A DNA stretch of 64,000 bases from JALHMI01 sp964598535 (GTDB taxonomy: Bacteria; Planctomycetota; Planctomycetia; Pirellulales; PALSA-1355), in assembly GCA_964598535.1 (NCBI GenBank), contig CAZRCI010000002.1, positions 62,001 to 126,000 on the forward strand, given 5' to 3'. The translations under genes were made by a program, and so were the position numbers. Positions 19,983-28,809 of the stretch are shown here, piece by piece. Numbering within the stretch: the stretch's first letter is position 1; each line of letters starts with the position of its first letter. The notes under the pieces are model-generated. The model was not told where the DNA came from and did no database searches. It saw only the letters and a program-made list of their open reading frames with translations.

Positions 19983-21554
19983 TCAGTCAAACCAACCTTG
20001 AAGAAACCATTGCCGGCTCCGCAGATCCTGAAAGAGCCAAACCTGCACGGCAGCGGTTGTTTCCACTCGGTAGTAGTCGCGTCGAGACATTCGCCCACGC
20101 CACCAGCCCGATTCAATGCGTTCCGGCCCCCAGGTTCTTACCAACCGATGACGTGTGCCTTGCCAGTCGAACGCGGCCGGCGCACCGTTCGATCCAACGA
20201 CGGTTCGCACGCGAGTACAAGCGACTATCGAGAGCGGTCTGGCGAGGAAAGGTGAGTCGGTGAGGGGAACGCTTCGGCGAGCGCTCGTCTTGCGGGCGAT
20301 TGCCGGAGTGAGGCGATAGGAACATTCTGGAACGGCGTCAGGCACAAGAGACACCGAGGATACGGCTTGGTGCCCAAGTCGGCTGGTGAGTTGTTCGACC
20401 AAGGCACCGACCGATCGCTCATTGTCGTGCAAGCGGTCCTCATCGGGAAACAGGCTCTGTTGTCGGGCAGTCATGCGGCCGACCGAATCGGCCGCTACGA
20501 GGATCCGGGAAACGGGAGCGCGAAGACGAACACGTTCAAGCTGGAGCGTGGTCAGTTCCAGCCAGCGTTGCGGATCGTCGCTGGGTTGAAACAGTCGGAC
20601 TTCCAATTCCAATGGCTTGGCAGGGGGACAAGCTAGGTGGACGATAATTCGACCGGCCCCCAACCGTTCATGAGAGAATTGTCGAGCCAGTTGATCGAAC
20701 AGGCATCGCACGACATGCAGCAGAATCTCCTGGGCCGTGACCGGCAACTCGAAGTCGAAGGCCATTTCCCACCGAGATGCGGATTTCACCGCCGGCAATA
20801 CATCTGGGCGATTGCCGAAGAGGCGGTCTAATTGGGCGATCGTTTCCTCGCCGAAACGGGAGACTAAGGCAGTCCGCGGTAGTTGTTCGATCTGCCCCAC
20901 GCGTTCGATGCCAACTTCTTGCAGGGAAGCGGCTGTCCATTCGGGAAGCTGTAACGCTTCCAGGGGAACGGGGGCGAGCATTTCGCCCGTGTCACCAGGG
21001 GGAACTCGGAGCGGAAGCTCCGGCTTGGCCCGATAGCGGGCCAGCGCCCAGGCACCGGCGTAGGAATCGGCCAAGGCCAAATGCACGGTCCAGCCAGCCT
21101 GTTGAAATTCACCGGCCAACCGACGGAGTAGAGATTCTTCTCCGCCAAAGAGATGGACGGCGCCGGTCACGTTCAACCACAGAGCGTTCGGCGATTCATC
21201 GGCAAGCGCCACGGTCGGACTGAACCGTTGGCACCACTGCGCCAAACGTTCGGCGGCCAATCGGTCGGCAATCGGATCGTGCTCGAAAACCGCAAGCCGT
21301 CGCCTCGTCGCGATATCGCTCGCGACCAAGGCCTCCGCCTCGGTCAAGGGCATTCCCGCCTTCACGCCCAGGCCGACGGCTTCCGGGGAGCAATCCGCAA
21401 CCATGCTTCCTTTTCGCGCCAGGCGCCGGCAAACCAGGATCATTTGGCCGGCAATCGATGGGTCGTCATGCAAGAGCCGCTGTGTCGGCCAATGGGGGAA
21501 CCACGCGCACATGATCCGTTGGTTACTGTTCTCGGACGAAGTTTCCCGTTTCAT
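19983..21554 (-). CDS. imuB: ImuB, inactive Y-family polymerase-like mutasome hub
   Basis: 523 residues from the ATG at 21554, which has GGGA 7 nt upstream and overlaps the imuA end by 32 bp. The N-terminus (MCAWFPHWPTQRL) sits where active Y-family enzymes carry the metal-binding aspartate; that residue is missing, as is typical for ImuB. The palm and little-finger regions are recognisable (WLNVTGAVHLFGGEESLLRR; LPRTALVSRFGEE). ImuB links ImuA, DnaE2 and the beta clamp and is essential for induced mutagenesis in other bacteria. The C-terminus ends with SRQWFLQGWFD, a conserved tail of the family. Confidence 0.93.
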   Translation of the reverse strand: MKRETSSENSNQRIMCAWFPHWPTQRLLHDDPSIAGQMILVCRRLARKGSMVADCSPEAVGLGVKAGMPLTEAEALVASDIATRRRLAVFEHDPIADRLAAERLAQWCQRFSPTVALADESPNALWLNVTGAVHLFGGEESLLRRLAGEFQQAGWTVHLALADSYAGAWALARYRAKPELPLRVPPGDTGEMLAPVPLEALQLPEWTAASLQEVGIERVGQIEQLPRTALVSRFGEETIAQLDRLFGNRPDVLPAVKSASRWEMAFDFELPVTAQEILLHVVRCLFDQLARQFSHERLGAGRIIVHLACPPAKPLELEVRLFQPSDDPQRWLELTTLQLERVRLRAPVSRILVAADSVGRMTARQQSLFPDEDRLHDNERSVGALVEQLTSRLGHQAVSSVSLVPDAVPECSYRLTPAIARKTSARRSVPLTDSPFLARPLSIVACTRVRTVVGSNGAPAAFDWQGTRHRLVRTWGPERIESGWWRGRMSRRDYYRVETTAAVQVWLFQDLRSRQWFLQGWFD

Positions 21555-22221
21555 GATGAATCCCAACCTCCACCGACTTGCCAACGTTTCTTGTCAAGCA
21601 ACCACGAGCGTGCAAAAGTTCGATCCTCCACATTCGCCAATTGTCCTTCGACCGTTGCGGTTCGATGAGCAACCGTGTCTCTGCCCAGGATGGTTCGGTG
21701 AGCGCAGAACGCGGACGCACGAGCAGGCCCAAGGCACGGCTCTGTTCGGCGGCCAATTGCCACCGACGGAACACTCGGTGATCGATGGCATCGGGCCAGG
21801 CTAGCACCGCCGACACTCCCCGGCAGCGAAGTGCCTGATCGATTGCCCAGAATGCTTCGCTACGGTTGGACGGACGAATCAGAAGTATCTGCTTCGGGTG
21901 TAGTCCCAACGCAGTAGCCACCGGGGGAAAGAAAGTGTGCGTGAAATCGATTACCGCCAAACAACCGTCTTTACCGCACGTGGCGCGTGCAGTCATCAAC
22001 GCAAGGGTCGTTGCACCGGCGCCCGGAACGCTGCCGATCCATTCCACGAGCGCCCCACGCACAAAACCGTTTCGCGGAAGCAAACCGTCCAAACTTGGAC
22101 AGCCGCTGAAAAACATCTCGCTTGCTGTTTCCGGAAGTTGGCATTGCTCCAGACGGCGAATGCGCTTGGCCAAATCGGCGACGGTCTGAGAACGGGCCAC
22201 GGGTGAAGGGATTGGCTGCAT
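21523..22221 (-). CDS. imuA: ImuA, RecA-like mutasome protein
   Basis: 232 residues from an ATG. A RecA-like core is visible (SLDGLLPRNGFVRGALVEWI), with a degenerate Walker A at GSVPGAGATTLAL and a strand GCLAVIDFTHTF. It lacks the full RecA length and recombinase loops, as expected for ImuA. It is the first gene of imuA-imuB-dnaE2 and overlaps imuB, which indicates translational coupling. Damage-inducible control through LexA is usual for the family; a possible operator lies 19-43 bp upstream. Confidence 0.88.
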   Translation of the reverse strand: MQPIPSPVARSQTVADLAKRIRRLEQCQLPETASEMFFSGCPSLDGLLPRNGFVRGALVEWIGSVPGAGATTLALMTARATCGKDGCLAVIDFTHTFFPPVATALGLHPKQILLIRPSNRSEAFWAIDQALRCRGVSAVLAWPDAIDHRVFRRWQLAAEQSRALGLLVRPRSALTEPSWAETRLLIEPQRSKDNWRMWRIELLHARGCLTRNVGKSVEVGIHHETGNFVREQ

Positions 22222-22239
22222 GATCGATCCTCGCTGTTA

Positions 22240-22264
22240 CTGTTCACGTGTATAGTATCAACAG
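22240..22264. promoter_or_regulatory. Candidate operator of the imu operon
   Basis: An imperfect dyad with CTGTT and AACAG ends separated by 15 bp lies just upstream of the imuA start. The ends resemble LexA half-sites, but the spacing is not that of a known LexA box, so the assignment is weak. Confidence 0.25.
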
Positions 22265-22923
22265 GTTCGCCCGCCGCCAGCCGAAAACGGTTCAATCTCC
22301 GAACATCAACCAATCAAAAGAGATGCTGATTGTCACCGGATTCCGCTTCCATGCACTTGGAAGCGTCGTGGCGAGGATTGTTGCCCCCTGAACTCACCGG
22401 GAGCAATTCCAGGAGAGAAGCAGCCCAGATCGCCCCGATCAATGGCGGGGAGGATCTGGTTTGGGCACCGCAGTATGCCAAGGGCCAGCAAGAGATTGAG
22501 ACGCTGCGCAACGTCGTCGATCAAGTGAAAGAGCTCAATGCCGTTTGGCGGGAGCTACGACGACGTTGTTGCACTGTTCAAGAAACTGGGTCGCCAATGT
22601 CCTCGATCCGAAGCGCGATGGGATTGCACGGAATACCACGTTCAAGAGCGGAACGTTATGAATGCTGCCCCAGCGGTCGTCGCCAGGTAAAGGCCAGTCC
22701 AGCGAGTTCGCAAGACCCCTGCGGCCGTGCTGTTCGGTGACCTCGGTGATCTGGCGAGTCTGTGCGCTTGTGCCCTCAGGCAATGACTGACCAGGTTTCC
22801 GCCCGACCTAAGTCGACGGCCGCCACGCAGCACGCGCCCCAGTCAAGAGCGATTCGGAAACTCGCGGCACCGTTAGTTTTCCCGGGCGAAAGTGCAAAGT
22901 CGCCGGTACTTGCTAAAGTGAAC
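22265..22923. other. Gene-poor chromosomal flank of the island
   Basis: About 660 bp between the imu operon and the left island end. Several short frames exist on both strands, but none shows a protein-like pattern that I can support. Confidence 0.4.
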
Positions 22924-22939
22924 AGCTCCCCCGGTAGGA
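22924..22939. repeat. Left attachment site core
   Basis: 16-bp copy of the tRNA-Asn 3' end, identical to 43935-43950. The flanks differ on both sides. Confidence 0.85.
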
Positions 22940-23110
22940 GAGGAACACCCTGCGCCAAACACGGGAAAAACGCCAATCTCGCAACCGCGCGGCACAGAAT
23001 CCGGCACAGTTGGCGCGCAGAACGCCGATTTGGCTCAAATTGTATTGGCATGGCCGACGCTCGCCGAACCGATCCGGCGGGCAATCCTGGCGCTGATTGG
23101 GAGCCAGTAG
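22925..23110 (+). other. Alternative integrase C-terminus, joined to the integrase only in the circular form
   Basis: An open frame without a start codon. It reads through the att core as APPVG, exactly the frame in which the integrase reads the same core at 43936-43950, and continues for 56 codons to a TAG at 23108-23110. The last part, DLAQIVLAWPTLAEPIRRAI, looks like a folded, conserved integrase tail. Joining the two island ends would give an integrase of about 477 residues followed 41 bp later by the excisionase-like gene. In the integrated state this segment has no promoter or start of its own. Confidence 0.75.
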
Positions 23111-23151
23111 CGGATAGACAATCCGGGCACGCGAACCGACACTAGACCGGC

Positions 23152-23493
23152 ATGGAGCCCATCGTCTACTTGAAGACCAGCCAGATTGCCAAGAGGCTGC
23201 GAGTTTCGCAGGATAAGGTTTTGGGCTGGATTCGCCGTGCCGAACTACGGGCGGTCAACGTCAGCAACGGAATGCGGCCCTCATACCGAATCCATCCCGA
23301 TGACCTTGAGGCGTTCCTACGCCAACGTGCCGTCTCGCCGCCGGCCCCGCGTGGCCGGCCCCGTCGCAGACGGACGCCAACGGGCGGGCCGCTTGACCCG
23401 ACCTTGGGCGCAGAACTGGTCAAGAAAGGTCAAGCCGTGTTCGACCGGGGTAACTACTATCGGGTTTGGAACGGCGTGACGCTGTTCTATTGA
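23152..23493 (+). CDS. Excisionase-like helix-turn-helix protein
   Basis: 113 residues. The N-terminal half (IAKRLRVSQDKVLGWIRRAE then YRIHPDDLEAFLRQRAV) is a MerR/excisionase-type winged helix of the HTH_17 kind that binds DNA near attachment sites. A proline/arginine-rich linker (APRGRPRRRRTPTGGPLDP) leads to a short C-terminal segment ending YYRVWNGVTLFY. Its place at the island end suggests an excisionase or recombination directionality factor. In the circular form it would follow the integrase, giving an int-xis pair that integration breaks. Confidence 0.75.
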   Translation: MEPIVYLKTSQIAKRLRVSQDKVLGWIRRAELRAVNVSNGMRPSYRIHPDDLEAFLRQRAVSPPAPRGRPRRRRTPTGGPLDPTLGAELVKKGQAVFDRGNYYRVWNGVTLFY

Positions 23494-23534
23494 TTCCACG
23501 GCGCAATTCACGGCGCGAACTCGGCGCTATCCTG

Positions 23535-24104
23535 CTAGGTAATTCGCACCAGCGCGAACCCAAAATGAACGTCAGGCTGTCCGGGAAGGCGTATTGTGAA
23601 CGACCTGACAAGCCTTCGATCCAGTTCAATACGTGTTCCTTTCAGACTTCCTTTCCTGCGCCGACAGCTCACTAAACGTCCCCAGGGATCGCTTGAATGC
23701 GGCTCCTGTCTGAAGAACCCCAGGAACCAGTTTGTTCCTTTGGGATTTAGCCGCCGCATCTTGGAGGCGTCGTCTTTTAGTTTCTTGGGAGAAAAGTCAC
23801 CTGCTTCGATCAAGTGCGCGCGTCCACCATTGGGCGGACGAATCCAAAGGTCTACCTGCTCCGGTCGCGTGGTCGCGGAATATGGCATCTCGTGCCGAAT
23901 CTCCAAGTGCGAAAGCTCCGGGGACATGAGCAGGAATTCATAGATTGCCACTACGATGCCAGTTTCAAAGAATGACTCGATCGTCGGCTTGTGTCTTAGC
24001 GACCCCTTGCGTCCGCCAGTAAGCACAAATAACCTGTCGGCAACGCTGCGCACTGCCGGCTCAACAATGCCACAAAGCACTCGACAAGTCAGCGCGTATG
24101 CCAT
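23535..24104 (-). CDS. Hypothetical protein, possible PD-(D/E)XK-like fold
   Basis: 189 residues from an ATG with GGGGGA upstream. The middle has YEFLLMSPELSHLEIRHEMP, VDLWIRPPNGGRAHLIEAGD and FSPKKLKDDASKMRRLNPKG. The spacing of E, D and E with nearby lysines recalls restriction-endonuclease-like folds, but the canonical ExK is replaced by EAG, so the assignment is tentative. It is transcribed against the flanking defence genes and its 3' end lies close to that of the excisionase-like gene. Confidence 0.5.
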   Translation of the reverse strand: MAYALTCRVLCGIVEPAVRSVADRLFVLTGGRKGSLRHKPTIESFFETGIVVAIYEFLLMSPELSHLEIRHEMPYSATTRPEQVDLWIRPPNGGRAHLIEAGDFSPKKLKDDASKMRRLNPKGTNWFLGFFRQEPHSSDPWGRLVSCRRRKGSLKGTRIELDRRLVRSFTIRLPGQPDVHFGFALVRIT

Positions 24105-24267
24105 GCAATCCCCCGTGCCGAAGAAGCCATTCGGAGTCTAGGTTGCGACCATCGAATTGCAAATCTCCTGACTGTTCATCCGTTCAGACACTTGATAGAA
24201 TGCAGCCACCAATCAAGCAGAAGGCAATCCCGAGAAGCCAACGTCAACCTGGAGGAAAGCCCTGGGC

Positions 24268-24972
24268 ATGGTTGCTAACGTCTATAGCATCCTGAAGGGA
24301 CTCGATTGGTCGCTAGTCATCTCCGTCGTCGCGCTTTATGTTGCTTTGGTCGAAGTGCGACGAAACAACGTGGCCAGCGGGCGCGTCACTAAAGCCCGAT
24401 GCAGCTTCACTACATCGGTTTCCGAGAACAATCAGAACTTATTTGCCCAACTTGAACTCGTGATACGCAATACGGGTGTCAAGTTGATCGACCCCGTTGT
24501 GAAGCTTGAGTTTGTCGGCACCGATGGTTGCGGCGGAACCGCAATCACGCTAGCCGAACGAGAAAACATCCGTGGCACGGCAGGCGAATTCGAGCGAAGC
24601 ATGTTCGCTGCATTTGAACTGAAGTCATACAAGTTTGATCCCGTAATTGTGACTTGGTTCAAATCCATCGAAGACCCTGGCAAACAGCGAGCCGCCTTTC
24701 GTGTCTACTCTCAGTCTTACCTTGCGTATGAATTCAGAATTGGCGGATGGTTGGACCGCCTCAAGCATCGCTGGAACATGCTTGCGCACAAGGTGCATTG
24801 GCGATTCCAGCGGACCATCAAGGCAAACGACGGATCGGACCGCCTTTACATCCCTGCGTGGTTGCCAACGTTCGTCAGCCTAGAATGGGAGCTAATGAAC
24901 TTCGTCAACCACTTGAAGAAACACGGTCCATCGACTCAGCTTGGCAAGACACCTGGAGCGGGCACCCCATGA
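24268..24972 (+). CDS. Small membrane-anchored protein upstream of the OLD-like nuclease
   Basis: 234 residues from an ATG with GGAGG upstream. One transmembrane helix lies at about residues 12-29 (LDWSLVISVVALYVALVEV). It is followed by a soluble, beta-rich cytoplasmic domain with no family that I recognise. Its stop overlaps the next start as ATGA, so the two proteins are made together from one transcript. That coupling suggests that it anchors or gates the nuclease at the membrane. This role is inference. Confidence 0.65.
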   Translation: MVANVYSILKGLDWSLVISVVALYVALVEVRRNNVASGRVTKARCSFTTSVSENNQNLFAQLELVIRNTGVKLIDPVVKLEFVGTDGCGGTAITLAERENIRGTAGEFERSMFAAFELKSYKFDPVIVTWFKSIEDPGKQRAAFRVYSQSYLAYEFRIGGWLDRLKHRWNMLAHKVHWRFQRTIKANDGSDRLYIPAWLPTFVSLEWELMNFVNHLKKHGPSTQLGKTPGAGTP

Positions 24973-27485
24973 AGATATCGAAAGTTCTCCTGCGCTGGTA
25001 CAAATCATTCAATGTCAACTACCTTGCTTACGATGATCGGCGGCATGGAGTTGAAAGTCGCCCTTGGAACGCCTTTCGTATCAACGATGCGATGGAGAGT
25101 GACTACCGCTTTATCGAGATTCCTTTTGAGGACGACATAACTACGATTGTCGGCGCAAACGAGAGCGGGAAGTCGCACCTGATAAGCGCGATCAGCAAAG
25201 TGATTTCTGGAAAAGGAATACCAGAGCAAGACGGCAATAGCCGCGCGTTCGATCGGACCGACCTTTGCCACTTTGCGGCGGTCCGCAGTAAAAATGCCGA
25301 GATATGGCCAAACATTGGAGTCGAATTCTTCGGGTTGACGGCGGAGGATCAAAAGAGCCTCGCGGCTGCGAGCGGTCGGACCGACTTCAACGTTGAGCGA
25401 TTCACATTGATCGTTGCAGGCAAGGGCAGTTCTGAAGTTGGGCATGTCTTTGTTGGCACCGACCACATTGAACTCAACAAGGTCAAGCTGGACGCGGTGC
25501 GCCAACACTTGCCGCAAGTAAAGTTCATCAAGTCCGACGTGGCGATTGCCGATCAAGTCACGCTCGCCAACTTACTTGCGGCCTACGGTGTCGCCGATGT
25601 TGCGGCATCCATCTCATACGATTTCCCAATCGCTCAGTTGGCTGCCAAGTTCCTATCCGCGCTCACGCTTTCCGCAGACAACAAGCAGCTTAGCGACGAC
25701 CAGATAAAGTCGCTCAAGGAAGTTCAAAGCGGCCTGGCAAGAGCGCAGCTTGATGAACCAAGCAAGGATTCGCTAGAGGCCCTGTTGTTCCGCGACGTAT
25801 TGGGGATTTCGGCCGAGACACTCAAATACCTGGCCACCCTTGAGAAAGGCGCCCGAGGCTATATCGAGGGGCTAGTGTCGATTTGGAATACGGAGATTGA
25901 GGAGCGATTACACCTGTCGCACTATTGGCAACAGGACGACTTGTTCTCGTTGCGAATCGACTTCAAGCAAGGGGTGCTGTTTTTTGAGATTACCGACAAG
26001 ACTGGTTCGATCTACACGTTTCGTGAGCGCAGTTCGGGGTTGCGGTATTTCTTGAGCTATTACATTCAGGCCAAAGCTCTAGAATTGTCCATTGCCGACA
26101 AGAACGCAATCATCCTAATGGACGAGCCGGATTCATTTCTGTCGATCATCGGGCAACGAAACTTGCTTGCGGTGTTTGAGTCGCTTGTGAGCGCGGAATC
26201 GTCGCGGCAGAATGTCCAGCTAATTTACACGACGCATTCGCCGTTTTTAATCAATCGCAACTACCCTCGCCGGCTTCGCCTAGTGCGCAAGGGCGACGCC
26301 GAGGAAGGGACGCAATACATTTGCCAGTCGATGGTGAGGCGATATGAACCTGTGCGTTCCGCCCTTGGTATTGATTGCGCTCAAACGCTCTTTATGGGTG
26401 CGACCAATATCGTCATGGAAGGGCCGACTGATCAATTCTTGATTAGTGAACTCATTCGCTCGTTTGTGAGCCGCGACAACGTGAATGATTTTCTCGATTT
26501 GAATTCGGCCGTAATGGTCTCTGCGGAAAGCGCACCCTCAATTGAAAAGCTATTGGTCGCTTCGCAATGGGGCGATGAGCCGATTCCTGCGGTCGTCGTC
26601 TTGCTCGACAGTGATGGGGCTGGAAATGAGGTGCGCGATCGCATCACGGGGAAGGCGCGACATTGCAAGAAGCTTGTAGAGCCGGAAATCGTGCTTCAAA
26701 TCGCGGAAGTTCTCGGCACGGCCGTTGAAGGCCAAGGCATCCAGACAATTGACGATTTGCTGCCGTGCGGACTGTACAAGAAAGCCGTAGCACAGTTCAT
26801 TGACCGATGGTATCCGAGCCATGAAAAGCGAAGCGATATCGACACGCTATTGGCGAAGGAAAGCTTTGGAACCAACGGTGTGGTCGCCGGAACACGCGCG
26901 ATCTTCGATGCTCATATCCACTCGTCGCCACGCGAGTATGACAAGATGGGCGTTCTCCAAGAGGCGGTCAGTTTGGTAGTCGCTTTGGACAAAGACAAAG
27001 ACGCGGTTGTTTTAGCCGAGATACAGCAGCGCTTGTTAAAACTATGCCAAGCGTTGCGACGGGCTATTGCACTAGGAGAACAGGCGGCACGTCGGCATAG
27101 CGGAAAGCAAGCAATCCAACGTGTAATCGACGACTTCTTCGTTCAGCATAAGGAGGCGTCGTCTGTCTTTGAATTGGAGTTGACGCTTGAACGGCTGATT
27201 CGGGAATCCGAACTGTTAGGGCAAGACGGAGAGCGGCTGAAAGTCAACCTTGGTCGCTGGCTGTCTGAAATTCAGAAGATTCGCAATGAGAAGCAAGAGC
27301 GCGTCGTTGGCGCTACCTGGGAAAAGTGGCGCGACGTGTTGCGATCGGTCAGAGAAAACCCGCTTCAGGTCGGCGAAACGAATGCTCCCATACCAGTAAT
27401 GTTGCAAGCGCTAGTCCAGGCTCCTGCCGATAAGCCGGCCGCTGTCGATGGGCAGTCAGCCAAAGTGCCGGTCAAATCCGCATAG
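24969..27485 (+). CDS. OLD-like ATPase-TOPRIM nuclease
   Basis: 838 residues from the ATG at 24969; an upstream extension of the frame overlaps the preceding gene and is not real. The N-terminal ABC-type ATPase has Walker A GANESGKS (62-69), a degenerate signature region and Walker B IILMDEPDS near 380, followed by the H-switch IYTTHSPFLINRN. The TOPRIM nuclease has the glutamate in IVMEGPTDQ (about 484) and the acidic motif VVLLDSDGAGN (about 545). The extra C-terminal region of about 250 residues is helical and charged. OLD-family enzymes act in anti-phage defence (P2 Old, Gabija GajA). There is no helicase partner here, so it is not a Gabija operon. Confidence 0.85.
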   Translation: MKISKVLLRWYKSFNVNYLAYDDRRHGVESRPWNAFRINDAMESDYRFIEIPFEDDITTIVGANESGKSHLISAISKVISGKGIPEQDGNSRAFDRTDLCHFAAVRSKNAEIWPNIGVEFFGLTAEDQKSLAAASGRTDFNVERFTLIVAGKGSSEVGHVFVGTDHIELNKVKLDAVRQHLPQVKFIKSDVAIADQVTLANLLAAYGVADVAASISYDFPIAQLAAKFLSALTLSADNKQLSDDQIKSLKEVQSGLARAQLDEPSKDSLEALLFRDVLGISAETLKYLATLEKGARGYIEGLVSIWNTEIEERLHLSHYWQQDDLFSLRIDFKQGVLFFEITDKTGSIYTFRERSSGLRYFLSYYIQAKALELSIADKNAIILMDEPDSFLSIIGQRNLLAVFESLVSAESSRQNVQLIYTTHSPFLINRNYPRRLRLVRKGDAEEGTQYICQSMVRRYEPVRSALGIDCAQTLFMGATNIVMEGPTDQFLISELIRSFVSRDNVNDFLDLNSAVMVSAESAPSIEKLLVASQWGDEPIPAVVVLLDSDGAGNEVRDRITGKARHCKKLVEPEIVLQIAEVLGTAVEGQGIQTIDDLLPCGLYKKAVAQFIDRWYPSHEKRSDIDTLLAKESFGTNGVVAGTRAIFDAHIHSSPREYDKMGVLQEAVSLVVALDKDKDAVVLAEIQQRLLKLCQALRRAIALGEQAARRHSGKQAIQRVIDDFFVQHKEASSVFELELTLERLIRESELLGQDGERLKVNLGRWLSEIQKIRNEKQERVVGATWEKWRDVLRSVRENPLQVGETNAPIPVMLQALVQAPADKPAAVDGQSAKVPVKSA

Positions 27486-27497
27486 CGCATAGAAAAT

Positions 27498-27525
27498 AGC
27501 CCGCCCTGGAGTCCCAAGGCGGGCT
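27498..27525 (+). terminator. Hairpin after the OLD-like gene
   Basis: AGCCCGCC/GGCGGGCT with a 12-nt loop, 12 bp after the stop. It has no T-tract, so it may slow transcription or protect the 3' end rather than terminate efficiently. Confidence 0.45.
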
Positions 27526-27529
27526 GACA

Positions 27530-27634
27530 CTATCGACTGTCGGCCAGCCGACCATACACGGCCAACGCCGCTTTCGCGTTATCCAGCCCCCGCATTCGTT
27601 GGCTGAATGCCTTCGCGGCCTGAATCTGAGCCAA
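27530..27634 (-). CDS. Possible 34-residue ORF, duplicated in the island
   Basis: From a TTG, the frame contains AAKAFSQRMRGLDNAKAALA and ends AVYGRLADSR. A diverged copy lies at about 35860-35960 on the minus strand (FSQKMRGLNHARAA). Conservation of the protein-like pattern in both copies is the only evidence that it is translated. It may be the tail of a larger lost gene. Confidence 0.35.
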   Translation of the reverse strand: MAQIQAAKAFSQRMRGLDNAKAALAVYGRLADSR

Positions 27635-27666
27635 CGTGCCTCTGACATGTAGGGTATACTTGATAC

Positions 27667-27882
27667 ATGCCCGAAAACAACGATATCGACGAAGTAGCCC
27701 TGAACGTCTTGCTCGCCGAAGGTATCGACCTGCCGACCGCCCTGGTTGCCAGTGTGCGCGATGAACCGAAGCCGCCGCCGAGCGAGCCGCCCAAGCGAAG
27801 CGTCTTCGCGCTTGGCTGGTACATGCTGGCGACCATCTTCGTTGTCGTTTTAGCGCTCCGAATCATCGGCGAATGGAAATAG
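27667..27882 (+). CDS. Small single-span membrane protein
   Basis: 71 residues. The N-terminus (NNDIDEVALNVLLAEGIDLP) is acidic. The C-terminus has one transmembrane helix (WYMLATIFVVVLALRIIG). A degenerate copy is present near 36000, next to a methyltransferase remnant, which mirrors the order here (this gene, then the methyltransferase). That suggests that the small protein travels with the methyltransferase module. Function unknown. Confidence 0.6.
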   Translation: MPENNDIDEVALNVLLAEGIDLPTALVASVRDEPKPPPSEPPKRSVFALGWYMLATIFVVVLALRIIGEWK

Positions 27883-27904
27883 CCCGCCTGCCGATAAACA
27901 GGGT

Positions 27905-28309
27905 ATGGACCTTCCAGCCCTCCAAGACGCCTTACGCTCGCTCGATAGCATCCCTGACGCTATCAAAATCCGCAGCATGGCGCACGCTGTCGAGATTGCA
28001 TCGACTGCTGGCAAACTGGAGCGACAAGCCGCCGAAATTCGCATCCGCGCCGAACGTCGCATCGGCAAACTACTTAGGGAACGGCGGTCGCAGCGTGCGA
28101 CCTTGCCAGCAGGCATCAGCAAGACTCAATCGAGCCGATGGCAGATGCTCGCCCGTGTACCTGCCGCGAAGTTTGAGGCGGCGCTTGCCAAGACGCCCAG
28201 CACTTCGGCCATCATCAAGCTGGTTCCGCGCCCACGGTGCCGTGGCCTGGAAGCTGGTGCAATATCTTCACATGCGACTTGGCGGACCTGGAGTGCCGAC
28301 CAGACTTGA
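27905..28309 (+). CDS. Helical protein fused to, or upstream of, the methyltransferase
   Basis: 134 residues. The helical, charged region KLERQAAEIRIRAERRIGKL, then GISKTQSSRWQMLARVPAAK, looks like the N-terminal part of phage-type methyltransferase-associated proteins. The last 30 residues look frame-shifted and overlap the next frame (28237). It may once have been one gene with the methyltransferase, separated by a frameshift near 28220-28270, or an overlapping upstream gene. Confidence 0.5.
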   Translation: MDLPALQDALRSLDSIPDAIKIRSMAHAVEIASTAGKLERQAAEIRIRAERRIGKLLRERRSQRATLPAGISKTQSSRWQMLARVPAAKFEAALAKTPSTSAIIKLVPRPRCRGLEAGAISSHATWRTWSADQT

Positions 28310-28809
28310 TCCTGAGCGATCCGCCGTATGCCGACGTTGAAGCCTACGGGCGTCTCGCTGAATGGTCCGCGGCGCACGGCGCACCGTTGACGCTCGCCTA
28401 CGCTGGCGGCTGCCACCTGGACAAGGTGTTTGCTGCGATGGGGAAGCACCTGCCCTACTATTGGCTTTTCGCAATCGACTGCGCCGGCCAACACTGCGCC
28501 ATACATCCGCGCCAGATTCAAGCCGCTTGGAAACCAATCGTAGCGTTCGGTCGGCCTCGCCGGCATGAGTACATGACCGATCTACTTCGTGGTAATGGTC
28601 GTCAAAAGAAACGGCACGATTGGGAGCAGCCGCAAAGCGAGGCCCAATGCCTGATTGAGCGGCTGACCGAACCGGGCGAGCTTGTTTGCGATCCGTTTTG
28701 GGGCTCGGGAACCGTGCTTGCAGCCGCAAAATCTCTTGGGCGGCAATGGATCGGCTGTGATTCGGACGCGAATGCCGCTCGCGTATCACGGCGAAGATTG
28801 GCGGCTTAG
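28237..28809 (+). CDS. DNA methyltransferase (DPPY type)
   Basis: 190 residues from a GTG; the exact N-terminus is uncertain because the frame overlaps the previous gene. Motif IV is DPPYADVEAYGRL (about residue 29) and motif I is CDPFWGSGTVLAAAKSLGRQ (about 150). Motif IV precedes motif I, the permuted beta-class order of amino-methyltransferases making N6-methyladenine or N4-methylcytosine. It is short and lacks a large target-recognition domain. No cognate nuclease adjoins it, so it may be a solitary, protective methyltransferase. A truncated copy with a nonsense codon in motif I lies at 37124-37246. Confidence 0.75.
   Translation: MPWPGSWCNIFTCDLADLECRPDLILSDPPYADVEAYGRLAEWSAAHGAPLTLAYAGGCHLDKVFAAMGKHLPYYWLFAIDCAGQHCAIHPRQIQAAWKPIVAFGRPRRHEYMTDLLRGNGRQKKRHDWEQPQSEAQCLIERLTEPGELVCDPFWGSGTVLAAAKSLGRQWIGCDSDANAARVSRRRLAA

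Noticed and set aside
22765..23145. 126-codon plus-strand frame over the left att site
   Set aside because: It runs in another frame than the integrase tail and lacks a protein-like pattern.
23152..23493. Considered as a CRISPR-associated or anti-CRISPR regulator
   Set aside because: The HTH_17 pattern and its place at the island end fit an excisionase-type protein; there is no link to the cas locus.
24747..24968. Upstream extension of the OLD-like gene to 24747
   Set aside because: It overlaps the coupled membrane-protein gene in another frame and is not protein-like; the ATG at 24969 gives the ATGA overlap.
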